A stretch of 64,000 nt of DNA from Deinococcus aetherius (GTDB lineage Bacteria; Deinococcota; Deinococci; Deinococcales; Deinococcaceae). A program made the translations under genes and the position numbers. The stretch lies in contig NZ_AP026560.1 of assembly GCF_025997855.1 (NCBI RefSeq), positions 2,305,001 to 2,369,000 of the forward strand, in the 5' to 3' direction. Each line of letters begins with the position of its first letter. The first letter of the stretch is position 1. The notes under the pieces were generated by a model, which saw only the letters and a list, made by a program, of their open reading frames with translations, did not search any database and had not been told where the DNA came from. Of this stretch, positions 52,472-63,318 are shown piece after piece.

Positions 52472-53467
52472 GTGACCGACCCCCACCTCCACACCCTCCT
52501 CTCCCTGACCGCCGCCGACGCGCTGGGGGCCGCGACCGAGTTCAAGACCCCGGAGGCGATTCGCGCCCGCTACGGCGAGACCTTCACCGATTACCAGCCC
52601 GGCAGCGTCTTCGGCTTCGCCCCCGGCGAGGGCACCGACGACAGCCAGATGACCGTGGCGACCCTCCTGGGGTACGCGCGGGGGGAAGGGCTGGAGGGAG
52701 TGCGGCTGGCCCTGCGCGCGTGGCTGGGCGCCGGACCTCCGGACGTGGGCAGCCTGACCCGCGCGGCCCTGAGTCACGGCACCCCCGACGGCGGCGCCCG
52801 GGCCTGGACGGCGAGCGGTTTCGAGAGTGCGGGAAACGGTGGGTTGATGCGCGTCGCCGCCGTGTGGATCGCGGGCTTCACCGGCGGGGCGCTCGCCCGA
52901 GAGTCGGCCGTGGTCACGGCCCTCACGCACGCCGACCCCCGCTGCGTCCACGCCTCGGTGTTCCTGACGGCCTTCTTGCAGGCGCTGAGTGCAGAGGCGA
53001 CCTACCGGGTCGGGGCGGAGGTGGCCCTGGCGGCGATGGATACTTTCGACGCACGGGACGCACTGCTCGACACCGGAATCTTCGGCCTGGGCACCCGCGA
53101 GGCCCACGCTGCCTTCCGCGAGCGTGACCGGGGCGCCCGGGCCGGGGTCCGCGCCCGCGTCCGCTCGGGGCTGGACGGGCACGTCACCTCGCAGGGCGGC
53201 TTCGTGCTCGACACCCTGGAGGCCGCCGTCGCCCACGCCCGCGCCCATACCACTTGGCCCGCCTGCGTGGAGCCCGCCGTCCTGGGTGGGGACGACAGCG
53301 ACACGGTGGCCTGCGTGGTCGGGGCCATCGCCGGGGCGCGGGGCCTGCCCATTCCCGAACACCTGCTGCCCCCCCTGCGTCTGGGGCACGGCTGGCCCGG
53401 CTGGGAGCAAGCCTGGGCCTGCACCGAACACTTCCCGGCGGTGGTCGCGGGGGCGCGGCGGGGATGA
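52472..53467 (+). CDS. ADP-ribosylglycohydrolase (DraG/ARH family)
   Basis: 331 residues from GTG 52472, 4 bases after the previous stop. Two-metal site motifs of the ARH fold are intact: DALGAATEF at 17-24, GTDDSQMTVA (Thr55-Asp56-Asp57), AGNGGLMRVAAVW at 120-132 and GGDDSDTVACVVGAIAG (Asp274, Asp275, Asp277). It removes ADP-ribose from modified targets. It overlaps the next gene (ATGA). Confidence 0.93.
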   Translation: MTDPHLHTLLSLTAADALGAATEFKTPEAIRARYGETFTDYQPGSVFGFAPGEGTDDSQMTVATLLGYARGEGLEGVRLALRAWLGAGPPDVGSLTRAALSHGTPDGGARAWTASGFESAGNGGLMRVAAVWIAGFTGGALARESAVVTALTHADPRCVHASVFLTAFLQALSAEATYRVGAEVALAAMDTFDARDALLDTGIFGLGTREAHAAFRERDRGARAGVRARVRSGLDGHVTSQGGFVLDTLEAAVAHARAHTTWPACVEPAVLGGDDSDTVACVVGAIAGARGLPIPEHLLPPLRLGHGWPGWEQAWACTEHFPAVVAGARRG

Positions 53468-54018
53468 CCCAAGAGGACTTTCTCCGGATCGTCCGGCTCA
53501 ACCCGGTGAACGCCGCCCTCCTCGACCGCCTCCCCGAGTTGGGCACCTCCCAGACCCACCTCGTCGCCGGGGCCCTCTTCCAGACGGTGTGGAACGTCCT
53601 GAGCGGTCAGCCCCCGGGGGATCACCTCCGCGACTACGACCTCTTCTACTGGGACGCCGACACGAGCTACGAGGCCGAGGACGCCGTCATCCGCCGCGCC
53701 GACACCCTCTTCGCCGACCTAGGGGCCCGGATCGAGGTCCGCAACCAGGCGAGGGTCCACCTGTGGTTTCCCGGGAAGCACGGCCTCCACCGCCCCCCCC
53801 TGCATAGCGCCCGCGAGGGAATAGACCAGTTTCTCGTCGAATGCACCTGCGTCGGCATCGGCGTGGGGAGCGACCTGTACGCGCCCTTCGGCCTGGACGA
53901 CCTCGCGGCGGGTCGCCTGCGCCGCAACCCACGGAACCACACCCCGGGGCTGTACGCCGCCAAGGTGGCGGACTATCAGGCGAGATGGCCGTGGTTGAGG
54001 GAGGTGGAGGAGGGGTAG
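53464..54018 (+). CDS. Nucleotidyltransferase-family protein (PF06042-like)
   Basis: 184 residues from ATG 53464. AGALFQTVWN at 35-44 and the DxD of RDYDLFYWDAD (Asp57, Asp59) are typical of this minimal NTase family; the C-terminus (YAAKVADYQARWPWL) is also characteristic. The substrate is unknown. It is translationally coupled to the ADP-ribosylglycohydrolase gene, so the products probably act together. Confidence 0.85.
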   Translation: MTQEDFLRIVRLNPVNAALLDRLPELGTSQTHLVAGALFQTVWNVLSGQPPGDHLRDYDLFYWDADTSYEAEDAVIRRADTLFADLGARIEVRNQARVHLWFPGKHGLHRPPLHSAREGIDQFLVECTCVGIGVGSDLYAPFGLDDLAAGRLRRNPRNHTPGLYAAKVADYQARWPWLREVEEG

Positions 54019-54055
54019 GGCGGGAAGGGGCGCCGGGAGGCGCTTCGGTTCACCC

Positions 54056-54085
54056 CCACCCAGCCTCCCCCCTCAAGGGGGAGGA
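54056..54085. repeat. GC-rich palindromic repeat unit
   Basis: CCTCCCCCCTC and AAGGGGGAGGAGC form a short hairpin. Related to units at 41105-41145 and 56195-56285. Part of the 412-base gap 54019-54431. Confidence 0.5.
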
Positions 54086-54109
54086 GCTAAAAGCACAGGA
54101 GCTTTTGCT

Positions 54110-54435
54110 GTTCAAAACGCCAAGCCGGACGCCGAACAGGTCAACGTGAACGGACGCCCCAGGCCCACGACCCCGCCTTGCTCGCGCAGCCAGGCGGTGG
54201 GTCCGCGGATGGGCCCCGACAAGATCAACCATTGCATTCGGAAAGACCCGACCACCTGCGCCGCCCGTGTGCCCCTGCCCAGCGCAGCGCCGCTCCCCCT
54301 CCACTCAGAGGAGAGACACGTGGGCGAGCTTAGCGTCAACGCGCGGGCTGCCCCGCGCGGCGGAGACGTTGCCCCCTTTGGGGGGAGGGGGCTGGGAGGT
54401 GGGGGCAAACCATGGCAAGTTGCCCCGCCCCTCAC
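54110..54435. repeat. Dispersed repeat, copy 2
   Basis: TTCAAAACGC to CATGGCA matches 41271-41540 at about 75% by eye, with about 70 extra bases inserted at 54298-54370. It ends inside the 3' end of the next gene. No protein is encoded. Confidence 0.65.
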
Positions 54436-54827
54436 GCCATCCGAACCCGCTCTCCATACGTGGCGATCATCCCCGCCGTCCACACCACCTCGCGGACATG
54501 CTCCAGCAACAGGTTCTCCACCGTCACGCCGGGCTCGACCCACAGGCTGAGGTGCTCCGGCAAAAGAGCGCCCGCCGCCCCCACCTCCCACTCCGCCAGC
54601 CGCGTCAGCCCCGCGTCGTCGGGCGGCGGAAGGGTGCCCGTCACGTCCGCAATACGCCCCCATAGCGCCCGCTTGCTCGCCGTGAGCCGTGAGACGAGCG
54701 CCGCCACCCGGGGCGGGGGCTGCCCGTCGATCATCGCCAGAGCCACCCGGACGCTATAACGCGGCCCCCCCTGCGCCCCTTCCAGGAGGCGGGCGAGATC
54801 GGCGGGCGGCAAGGGCACCGGGCTCAC
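54432..54827 (-). CDS. Hypothetical protein, 131 aa
   Basis: GTG 54827, overlapping the stop of the upstream membrane gene (GTGA). Helical protein with SVRVALAMIDGQPPPRVAALVSRLTASKRALWGRI and a DAGLTRLAEWEVGAAGALLPEHL segment. No family is recognised. The last residues (GERVRMA) lie within the end of dispersed repeat copy 2, so the C-terminus may have been altered by it. Coupled to the winged-helix gene, so a shared function is likely. Confidence 0.65.
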   Translation of the reverse strand: MSPVPLPPADLARLLEGAQGGPRYSVRVALAMIDGQPPPRVAALVSRLTASKRALWGRIADVTGTLPPPDDAGLTRLAEWEVGAAGALLPEHLSLWVEPGVTVENLLLEHVREVVWTAGMIATYGERVRMA

Positions 54828-55324
54828 CGCACCAGCCGGAAGGTCTCGCCGTCCCGGTCGAGGCGGCCTTCCTCCTGCATCCGGCGGGTGACCGCCCGCG
54901 CCTGCTCCTCGGTGAGGGGCGAGGACACGGCGAGGTCCCCCAGGGTGAACTGCCCGCCCTTGCGGTACGCGAGACGCAGGACCATCCGCTCCTGCACGTC
55001 CGTCCTCGGGGGTCTCTCCACCCGCGAGCCGAACAGCCGCCACACCAGCCACGCGACGAGGAGCCCGATCAGGACGGCGGCGGGCAGCATCCGAGCGGCG
55101 AAGTCGGGCGCGGCGACCTGGGCGGCCAGCGCCGCGAGGTTCTGCCGGGCGGCCTCGATCTCCCCCGGCCCGGCGCCGCTCGCTGCGAGGTCACGCACGT
55201 CCCCCCGCTCGCGCAGGTAACGCATCACCCCGGCGGTGTTCCCTCGCACGTAGAACGCGCTGTACGCGATCAGGGCGCTGCTCAGGCCCGCGATCAGGGT
55301 GAGGGCGACACGCGGCAGGTTCAT
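54824..55324 (-). CDS. Membrane protein with C-terminal winged-helix-like domain, 166 aa
   Basis: ATG 55324. Helix 1 (VALTLIAGLSSALIAYSAFYV) and helix 2 (MLPAAVLIGLLVAWLVWRLFG) enclose an extracytoplasmic loop of about 60 residues. The cytosolic part (about 110-166: TDVQERMVLRLAYRKGGQFT, SSPLTEEQARAVTRRMQEEG) looks like a winged helix. It could be a membrane-bound regulator. Leaderless. Confidence 0.7.
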   Translation of the reverse strand: MNLPRVALTLIAGLSSALIAYSAFYVRGNTAGVMRYLRERGDVRDLAASGAGPGEIEAARQNLAALAAQVAAPDFAARMLPAAVLIGLLVAWLVWRLFGSRVERPPRTDVQERMVLRLAYRKGGQFTLGDLAVSSPLTEEQARAVTRRMQEEGRLDRDGETFRLVR

Positions 55325-55330
55325 GGGCCC

Positions 55331-55336
55331 ATGCTA
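55331..55336 (-). promoter_or_regulatory. -10 element (TAGCAT), leaderless
   Basis: Minus-strand TAGCAT is 6 bases before the ATG at 55324. Confidence 0.6.
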
Positions 55337-55391
55337 GCGGGCCCGGGCCCGGGCCTTCGCGCCCGGGGTCACGGTGGACCGGCGGCTGCGG

Positions 55392-55397
55392 TACGGT
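55392..55397 (+). promoter_or_regulatory. -10 element (TACGGT), leaderless
   Basis: TACGGT is 7 bases before the ATG at 55405. Confidence 0.5.
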
Positions 55398-55404
55398 GTC
55401 TTTC

Positions 55405-56142
<738 letters not shown>

Positions 56143-56338
56143 GAGCGTGTTTCAAAAGGCCCCTGATCGTCCGTGGAGTGAGCTGGGCGGTCGTCTGCGT
56201 TCCCCCCTCTCCTCCGGAGCTGTACCCGTCCAGCCTCTTGCGGTGCGAGCTGTACCAGTCCCCCGCCAGGGGGGAGGAGCTAAACCCCCGCCTTCATCGT
56301 GCCCGTGATACGCCAGGTCCGACTTTTGAAACAGGCTC
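56143..56338. mobile_element. MITE-like element with terminal inverted repeats (copy B)
   Basis: GAGCGTGTTTCAAAAG (56143-56158) and CTTTTGAAACAGGCTC (56323-56338) are inverted with one mismatch in 16. The 164-base interior contains GC-rich palindromic units and no gene. The element begins immediately after the TGA of the SDR gene. Confidence 0.75.
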
Positions 56339-56558
56339 GGAGGGGGCAGCCGATGGGGGTGTCCTCCCTTCCGGGCGGTACGGATTAAGAAACGACCGAT
56401 AATCCAGAGGGCCCACCCCGGCATACACCCATGCAGGTCTGCCCGGAAATGTCCGCCCCTGCACAGGGCGTTCACACACGGGCGCTAGGCTGAAGACACG
56501 TCTCCCGTCCCGCCGCCGCGCGGGCCACCCACACCACCACCCTCAAGGAGGAACCGTT
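56339..56558. other. Intergenic region before tatA
   Basis: No gene is seen. TAGGCT (56486-56491) is a possible -10 and AAGGAGGAA (56546-56554) the tatA ribosome binding site; no -35 is evident. Confidence 0.4.
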
Positions 56559-56813
56559 ATGGGACCGCTCGAAATCATCCTGATCCTGTTGGTCGTCGCC
56601 CTGATCTTTGGCGCGCGCAAGTTGCCCGAACTTGGCAAGGGCCTCGGGCAGGGCATCAAGGAGTTCAAGAAGGAGACGCACGACCCCGCCTCTCCCACCC
56701 ACACGACCCCCGTGACGGATGTCCAGGCGCGCCCGCTCGACCCCGTCACGACGGCCCGGCCCGAGGGCCCGCGAGTGGTGGAAATGCCCGCCGACCGCGA
56801 TCACCGGGCGTAG
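56559..56813 (+). CDS. tatA: Twin-arginine translocase subunit TatA
   Basis: 84 residues. N-terminal TM helix ([19 protein letters not shown]), the conserved FGxxKLPELG hinge ([17 protein letters not shown]), an amphipathic helix (KEFKKE) and an acidic/proline-rich tail. Strong ribosome binding site. Oligomerises to form the pore for folded proteins; pairs with TatC, 18 bases downstream. Confidence 0.96.
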   Translation: MGPLEIILILLVVALIFGARKLPELGKGLGQGIKEFKKETHDPASPTHTTPVTDVQARPLDPVTTARPEGPRVVEMPADRDHRA

Positions 56814-56831
56814 GACCGGGGGCGAGGGCGC

Positions 56832-57617
<786 letters not shown>

Positions 57618-57634
57618 GCCCCCCTCCCTCCCCC

Positions 57635-57660
57635 ACCCGGCTCCCGTGGCCGGGTTTTTC
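57635..57660 (+). terminator. tatAC terminator
   Basis: ACCCGGC (57635-57641) and GCCGGGT (57649-57655), then TTTTC. Confidence 0.85.
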
Positions 57661-57718
57661 CTTGGGGCGGGTCGGGACGGTGCGGGGGAGGAATTGGGCT
57701 TAGACTGCCTAACAGCTT

Positions 57719-58651
57719 ATGGATCCGGTCTTCCTTCAAATTGGCAGTTTCACGATTGCCTGGTACGGCGTGCTCATCACGCTCGGCATCGTCGCGGGTG
57801 TGTGGGTGGGCACCCGGCTCGCCCGTCAGCGCGGCCTGAACGTGGACCTCTTCAACGACATGATCTTGTGGATGATCGTCTGGGGACTCGTCGGCGCCCG
57901 GCTGGTCTTCGTCCTCACCTCTTGGGAGCAGTTTCAGAACATCCCCTTTCCGCGCGTGCTGCTCGACGTCATCAACCTGCGTCAGGGCGGCATCTCGATC
58001 CACGGCGGCCTGATCGGCGGCATCCTGGTGCTGATCTACTACACCCGGCGGCACAAACTAAACTTCTACGAGTACGCCGACCTGTGCGTGCCCGGCGTCG
58101 CCTTCGGGATCATCGGCGGGCGGATCGGCAACATCATGAACGGCACAGACACGGTCGGGCGAGTCACCGGCTGGCCCATCGGCTACCGCTGGCCCGACTC
58201 GGCCCGCGCCTTTCACGAGGGCATGTGCGTTCGCAACCCCAACCCCGACATGGACCTCTCGCGCTACTGCCAGGAGATCGGCGGGCAACTCGTCATGACG
58301 GCCCCCGTCCACTTCACCCAGCTCTACGGGGTGATCATCGGGATCATCCTCTCGGTCGCCGCGTACTTCTGGCTGCGGTCGCGCAAGGCAGGGTGGGCCT
58401 TCTGGCAGTTCTGGCTGTGGTACTCGATCCTGCGCGCCGGGTTCGAGGAGACTTTCCGCCTCAATCCCCTCGCCCTGAAGTCCTACCTGAGCCAGGGCCT
58501 CCAGGCGCCGGGCATCGGCCTGTGGACGGACACGCACCTCATCAGCATCCCTCTGATCATCGTGAGCATCCTGATGCTGCTCAGAATCCGCAACCGGCCC
58601 GACCGCAGGGAGGCGCCGGTCCTCGGTCACCCGGGGACAGCGGAGGCGTAG
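57719..58651 (+). CDS. lgt: Prolipoprotein diacylglyceryl transferase
   Basis: 310 residues, seven helices. Transfers diacylglycerol to the lipobox Cys of prolipoproteins. Lgt signatures: ISIHGGLIGGILVL, FGIIGGRIGNIMNGTDTVGR and the QLYGVIIGIIL segment. An unusual insertion lies between 160 and 190 (MCVRNPNPDMDLSRYCQEIG), compared with the shorter E. coli loop. TAGACT lies 12 bases upstream of the ATG. Confidence 0.95.
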   Translation: MDPVFLQIGSFTIAWYGVLITLGIVAGVWVGTRLARQRGLNVDLFNDMILWMIVWGLVGARLVFVLTSWEQFQNIPFPRVLLDVINLRQGGISIHGGLIGGILVLIYYTRRHKLNFYEYADLCVPGVAFGIIGGRIGNIMNGTDTVGRVTGWPIGYRWPDSARAFHEGMCVRNPNPDMDLSRYCQEIGGQLVMTAPVHFTQLYGVIIGIILSVAAYFWLRSRKAGWAFWQFWLWYSILRAGFEETFRLNPLALKSYLSQGLQAPGIGLWTDTHLISIPLIIVSILMLLRIRNRPDRREAPVLGHPGTAEA

Positions 58652-58737
58652 GCGTCACGGGCAGGGGCGGGGGAGGCGGAAGGTGAGCCTCCCCCGTCCT
58701 ATCTCTTCGCCTGACGACCCTCTCACACCGCTTGCCT

Positions 58738-58743
58738 TACACT
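58738..58743 (+). promoter_or_regulatory. -10 element (TACACT) of glmU
   Basis: TACACT is followed by a short leader with AGGG (58761-58764) before the ATG at 58766. Confidence 0.5.
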
Positions 58744-58765
58744 GGCTCCCGACAGGTGACAGGGT

Positions 58766-60211
58766 ATGACTGACAACAATCGTCCGCTGGACGTGGTGAT
58801 TCTCGCGGCGGGACAGGGCACCCGCATGAGGTCGGCGCTGCCCAAGGTGCTGCACCCGGTTGCGGGCCGCCCGATGGTGGCCTGGGCGGTGAAGGCGGCG
58901 CAGGAACTCGGCGCGCGGAACGTGATCGTGGTGACCGGACACGGGGCCGGGCAGGTGGAGGCGGCGCTGAAGGACTCCGGGGTGCACTTCGCTCGGCAGG
59001 ACCGCCAACTGGGCACCGGGCACGCCTTCCTGTGCGGGGCGGCTGCCCTGCCGGGGGACGGGGCGGACATCCTCGTGCTGTACGGCGACACGCCCCTGCT
59101 GAGGACCGAGACGCTGCGCGCGTTGCTCGCCGACCACCGCGCCGGTGAATCGGCCTTCACGATCCTGACGGGCGAGTTGCCCGACGCGACCGGCTACGGC
59201 CGGATCATCCGGGACGCCAGCGGCGACGTGGAGCGCATCGTGGAGGAGAAGGCGGCGACTCCACAGCAGAAGGCGGTGCGCGAGTTCAACTCGGGCGTGT
59301 ACCTGATGGACGGGCGGGCCCCGGACCTCGCGCGGCGCATCACGAACACGAACGCGGCGGGCGAGTATTACCTGACCGACCTGCTGGAACTGTACCGCCG
59401 GGAGGGCGCGCGGGTCCGCGCCTTCCGCCTCCAGGACCCCGACGAGGTGACCGGCGCGAACGACCGCACCGGGCTCGCCCAGGCCGAGGCCATCCTGCGC
59501 CGCCGCATCAACATGGCCCACATGCGCGCCGGGGTGACCCTGCAAGACCCCGACACCACCCGCATCGAGGACACCGTGACCCTCGGCCGCGACGTGACGG
59601 TCGAGCCGGGCGTGATCCTGCGCGGAGAGACACAGGTGGCGGACGGCGTGACCCTGGGGGCCTACAGCGTGGTGACCGACTCCGTGCTGGGTGCGGGCGT
59701 GGTGGTCAAGCCCCACAGCGTCCTGGAGGGCGCGCGGGTGGGCGAGGGAAGCGACGTGGGCCCCTTCGCCCGGCTGCGGCCCGGCACCGTGCTGGGCAAG
59801 GACGTTCACGTCGGCAACTTCGTCGAGACCAAGAACGCGCACCTCGACGAGGGCGTCAAGGCTGGACACCTCGCCTACCTGGGGGACGTAACGGTCGGCG
59901 CGGAGACGAACATCGGGGCCGGGACCATCGTCGCCAACTTCGACGGGGTGAACAAGCACCAGACCCGGGTCGGCGCGGGCGTCTTTATCGGCTCCAACTC
60001 GACGTTGATCGCCCCGCGCGTGGTCGGCGACGCGGCCTTCGTCGCGGCGGGCAGCACCCTCCACGAGGACGTGCCCGATGGGGCGCTGGCCGTCGCGCGG
60101 GGCAAGCAGCGCACCCTGGAGGGCTGGTCGCGCCGCTACTGGGGCGGCATGAGGGAGAAGGTGGGCGAGAAGCTGCCGTGGCTGGCGGGATGGCTGGAAC
60201 GGCAGGGGTAA
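58766..60211 (+). CDS. glmU: Bifunctional GlcNAc-1-P uridyltransferase / GlcN-1-P acetyltransferase
   Basis: 481 residues. Makes UDP-GlcNAc for peptidoglycan. N-terminal pyrophosphorylase: [26 protein letters not shown], and [12 protein letters not shown]-terminal left-handed beta helix with hexapeptide repeats ([58 protein letters not shown]). Ends with a tail rich in Trp. Right after the stop a GTCAGTGGT-type degenerate repeat begins. Confidence 0.97.
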   Translation: MTDNNRPLDVVILAAGQGTRMRSALPKVLHPVAGRPMVAWAVKAAQELGARNVIVVTGHGAGQVEAALKDSGVHFARQDRQLGTGHAFLCGAAALPGDGADILVLYGDTPLLRTETLRALLADHRAGESAFTILTGELPDATGYGRIIRDASGDVERIVEEKAATPQQKAVREFNSGVYLMDGRAPDLARRITNTNAAGEYYLTDLLELYRREGARVRAFRLQDPDEVTGANDRTGLAQAEAILRRRINMAHMRAGVTLQDPDTTRIEDTVTLGRDVTVEPGVILRGETQVADGVTLGAYSVVTDSVLGAGVVVKPHSVLEGARVGEGSDVGPFARLRPGTVLGKDVHVGNFVETKNAHLDEGVKAGHLAYLGDVTVGAETNIGAGTIVANFDGVNKHQTRVGAGVFIGSNSTLIAPRVVGDAAFVAAGSTLHEDVPDGALAVARGKQRTLEGWSRRYWGGMREKVGEKLPWLAGWLERQG

Positions 60212-60265
60212 GAGGGTCAGTGGTGAGTGGGAAGTGGTCAGTGGTGGGAAGACTCACCGCTGGCC
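60212..60265. repeat. Degenerate short tandem-like repeat after glmU
   Basis: GTCAGTGGTGAGTGGGAAGT is followed by GGTCAGTGGTGGGAAG, a loose tandem of a 14-16 base unit, at the junction with AT-richer DNA carrying the barstar-like gene. Confidence 0.5.
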
Positions 60266-60289
60266 TTTTCCTTATTCATGGGGCTTCAG

Positions 60290-60631
60290 TTATTGCAAGA
60301 CAAGTGCCAGACAGGGCATTTCCTTCTGCTCAAGATACCGCTGATTGACAAAGGCCGTGCAGCTCAAGAGAGCCTCTGCAATCTCTGGCACTCTTGCAGC
60401 AAATATTTCGAAATCGGGAAGGAGGACAAAAAGATGTTCTCCTGCCTCTAACGTGAATCGAGACATCCCATCACCTTCATGTAAGTAGGTAAGACAATCC
60501 ATCCAAGCGTTCATATTCCGGCCATAGAACTCTGGAAAGCCGAACGCTTCGGCACATACCTTATGTAAGCTCGCCCAATCATGCACTTTCGCTGTGTCTA
60601 GCAAGACGTAGGCCGTGCGTCCATCATGCAT
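60290..60631 (-). CDS. Barstar-like protein (orphan immunity-type gene)
   Basis: 113 residues from ATG 60631. The barstar core is plain: VLLDTAKVHDWASLHKVCAE, then FGFPEFYGRNMNAWMDCLTY (31-50), matching the FPxYGxNWDALxD helix of barnase inhibitors. The gene is AT-richer than its neighbours and stands alone in a 480-base islet, with no barnase-like nuclease next to it. It could be immunity against a secreted RNase toxin of competitors. Confidence 0.8.
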   Translation of the reverse strand: MHDGRTAYVLLDTAKVHDWASLHKVCAEAFGFPEFYGRNMNAWMDCLTYLHEGDGMSRFTLEAGEHLFVLLPDFEIFAARVPEIAEALLSCTAFVNQRYLEQKEMPCLALVLQ

Positions 60632-60693
60632 GAGAAAGGCGACGGTACGCTTTCAGAAGCCGCCGTCGCCGGAATCGTTTCCCCCGCCGCTCC

Positions 60694-62064
60694 TCAGTCC
60701 CCCGCGCGCATCTGCGCCAGTCCCTCCAGGTATTCGCGGTCGTCCAGGCGCCGCATCGCGGGGTTGAGCAGTTGGAGGGCGGCGAGCAGAGCGACGAGCA
60801 CGCCGAGGGCGGCGATGACCGGGGCGGGCGGCAACCGGGTGGCGAGGAGGCTGATCAGCCCCATGCCAAGTGGGGCGGTGAAGCGCGCGACGAGGCGGCG
60901 CACGGCGAAGACCCGACCCTGCATCTCGCGGGGGACCTGCGCCTGCCAGATGCCGCTGCTGTGGGCGGTCGCCACCGGCATCAGGAACACGGTGCAGGCG
61001 AGGGCCGCCGCCGTGACGTACAGGTGGCCCGAGAGCCCCACCCCGAGCAGCCCCAGGCCCATCAGCCCGAGGGGAACGAAGATGCCGAGGAACTTGTGCC
61101 GCCTCAGACCCCCCCAGGCGGAGATGGCGAGCCCGCCCAGGAACATCCCCGCGCTCGTGGCCGTCTGGAGGATGGCGAGGGCGGCGGTAAAGCCCAGGCC
61201 GCGCGCCTCCAGGTCGGGCGCCAGGGTGAAGCGGGCGAGGAGCACCTGATAGCTCGGGATGGCGGCGAGCGCGAGGTTCAGGACCGCGAAGACGACGAGG
61301 AGGTGCAGCAGGGGCGGGCGGCGCAGCAGGTATGTCCAGCCCAGGCGGGTGTCGGCCTTCACGTTCGCGGCGGCGCCCCCGTGGCTCTCGGCGGGGGGCG
61401 GGCTGGGGATATGCAGGCGGGCGAGCACGGCGGCGGCGATCAGGAAGCTCAGGCCGTCCACGGCGAGCGCAAAAGGAACCCCGTCGTGCAGCGAGGCGAG
61501 CCAGCCGCCCCCTCCCCCGCGCGCGAGCAGGGCGGGCAGGCCGATCAGGAGGGTGGCGAGGGCCGGGCCGATCAGGTAGCTCAGCGTCCGGGTGGTCTGC
61601 ACCATGCCGTTGGCGCGTGTCAGGGCCTCGTCGGGCAGGAGCATCGCGTAGCTCGTCTCGAAGGCCGCCTCGTGCGTGATGTCGAGGGTCTGGGTGACGA
61701 TCACGTAGAGGAGCAGCACCCACAGCGGCAGGGCGGTGGTGAGCATCAGGGCGGCCACGGCCAGGGTCACCACGCCGGAGAGGGTGTCGCACAGCAGCAT
61801 CACCCGCCTGCGGTCGTGCCGGTCAACGATGGACCCGGTGATCGGCGCGAGGATCACGGCGAGCGACGTGGCGAGGATGAACACCGCGCCCGTCGCCAGG
61901 GCGAGCTGCGCCTTCTGGCCCTCAGCGGGGTACAGGGTCTGCGCGAGGTAGATGATCAGGGCGAAGTACGCGACGGCGCTGCCCACCCGGCTGACCGACT
62001 GCGAACCCCACAACGCCAGGAACGTTCTCCAGCCGGAGGCCGGAAGAGAAGCTGAGGGGGACAT
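60694..62064 (-). CDS. MFS transporter (macrolide-efflux-like)
   Basis: 456 residues from ATG 62064. Twelve helices; FLALWGSQSVSRVGSAVAYF and APITGSIVDRHDRRRVMLLCD (motif A) resemble MefA-type/enterobactin exporter permeases (TIGR00900-like). A long helix 6-7 loop. Substrate unknown. Leaderless. Confidence 0.88.
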   Translation of the reverse strand: MSPSASLPASGWRTFLALWGSQSVSRVGSAVAYFALIIYLAQTLYPAEGQKAQLALATGAVFILATSLAVILAPITGSIVDRHDRRRVMLLCDTLSGVVTLAVAALMLTTALPLWVLLLYVIVTQTLDITHEAAFETSYAMLLPDEALTRANGMVQTTRTLSYLIGPALATLLIGLPALLARGGGGGWLASLHDGVPFALAVDGLSFLIAAAVLARLHIPSPPPAESHGGAAANVKADTRLGWTYLLRRPPLLHLLVVFAVLNLALAAIPSYQVLLARFTLAPDLEARGLGFTAALAILQTATSAGMFLGGLAISAWGGLRRHKFLGIFVPLGLMGLGLLGVGLSGHLYVTAAALACTVFLMPVATAHSSGIWQAQVPREMQGRVFAVRRLVARFTAPLGMGLISLLATRLPPAPVIAALGVLVALLAALQLLNPAMRRLDDREYLEGLAQMRAGD

Positions 62065-62072
62065 GGAGAGGC

Positions 62073-62078
62073 AGTGTA
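62073..62078 (-). promoter_or_regulatory. -10 element (TACACT), leaderless MFS gene
   Basis: Minus-strand TACACT is 8 bases before the ATG at 62064. Confidence 0.55.
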
Positions 62079-62265
62079 AAGCGGGTGTTGTGAGGAGTTG
62101 CCAGCACGTCAGTTCCCGTCCCCTTCTGCTCTGGACATCCCCTTGGAGCCCGTCCCGAAGAGGATTTTTTCACTCCAGCAGTCAGGAGTCACCAGGCGGC
62201 CAGTGTTCTGCCCGTCCACCCGAAGGCCGACGGGTCACAGCAGAGGGCGGGTGGGCGCCGGAGAG

Positions 62266-62271
62266 TATTCT
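62266..62271 (+). promoter_or_regulatory. -10 element (TATTCT), leaderless
   Basis: TATTCT is 6 bases before the GTG at 62278. Confidence 0.6.
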
Positions 62272-62277
62272 CTCGCC

Positions 62278-62671
62278 GTGCTCACCGAGGCGAATACCCT
62301 CACCCCCGAGCTGGAGACGCTGCTCGCCCGCGCGATGTTCCCTGACCCCGGGCGCATCCGCCGCACGTTGGAGAGCTACCGGACCGATCCCACCAGACGA
62401 GTCTTCGCCTGGGTGGTGGAGGGTCGCCCCGTGAGCACGGCAGGAATCCAGCAACGCGACGGGGAGGTCGAGGTCCTGCACCTCGGCACCGCCCCCGGTG
62501 AGGAGAGGCGGGGGCACGCCAGGACGCTCCTGCACGCTCTGGCCGCCTACCTGAACACGGGCCACGTGGTCGCGGAGACGGACGACGAGGCGGTGGAGTT
62601 CTACCGGCGGGCCGGATTCGAGGTGACGCCGATCCCCTCTCCCCGGGAGCGGGCGCGGTACCGCTGCGTCC

Positions 62672-62685
<14 letters not shown>
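62278..62685 (+). CDS. GNAT-family acetyltransferase, small
   Basis: 135 residues from GTG 62278. Acetyl-CoA loop in EVEVLHLGTAPGEERRGHAR (R-R-G-x-A/G-R) and the DEAVEFYRRAGFEV signature at the C-terminus. Substrate unknown. Converges on rnhA with a 14-base overlap. Confidence 0.83.
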
Positions 62686-63229
<544 letters not shown>

Positions 63230-63248
63230 CGGGATTCAGCTCCTTTCC

Positions 63249-63277
63249 AGAACGCCCAGGAAAGCACCGGGCGTTCT
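63249..63277 (-). promoter_or_regulatory. Hairpin in the rnhA 5' leader
   Basis: AGAACGCCC (63249-63257) and GGGCGTTCT (63269-63277) form a 9-bp stem just upstream of the rnhA ribosome binding site. Confidence 0.5.
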
Positions 63278-63318
63278 TCCAATCCGCTGAACCCCTCTCT
63301 CTTCCTACTCACGTCCGC

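Noticed and set aside
54110..54440. Minus-strand protein read from the dispersed repeat
   Set aside because: The frames in the two copies do not conserve a common protein and are Arg/Gly-rich.
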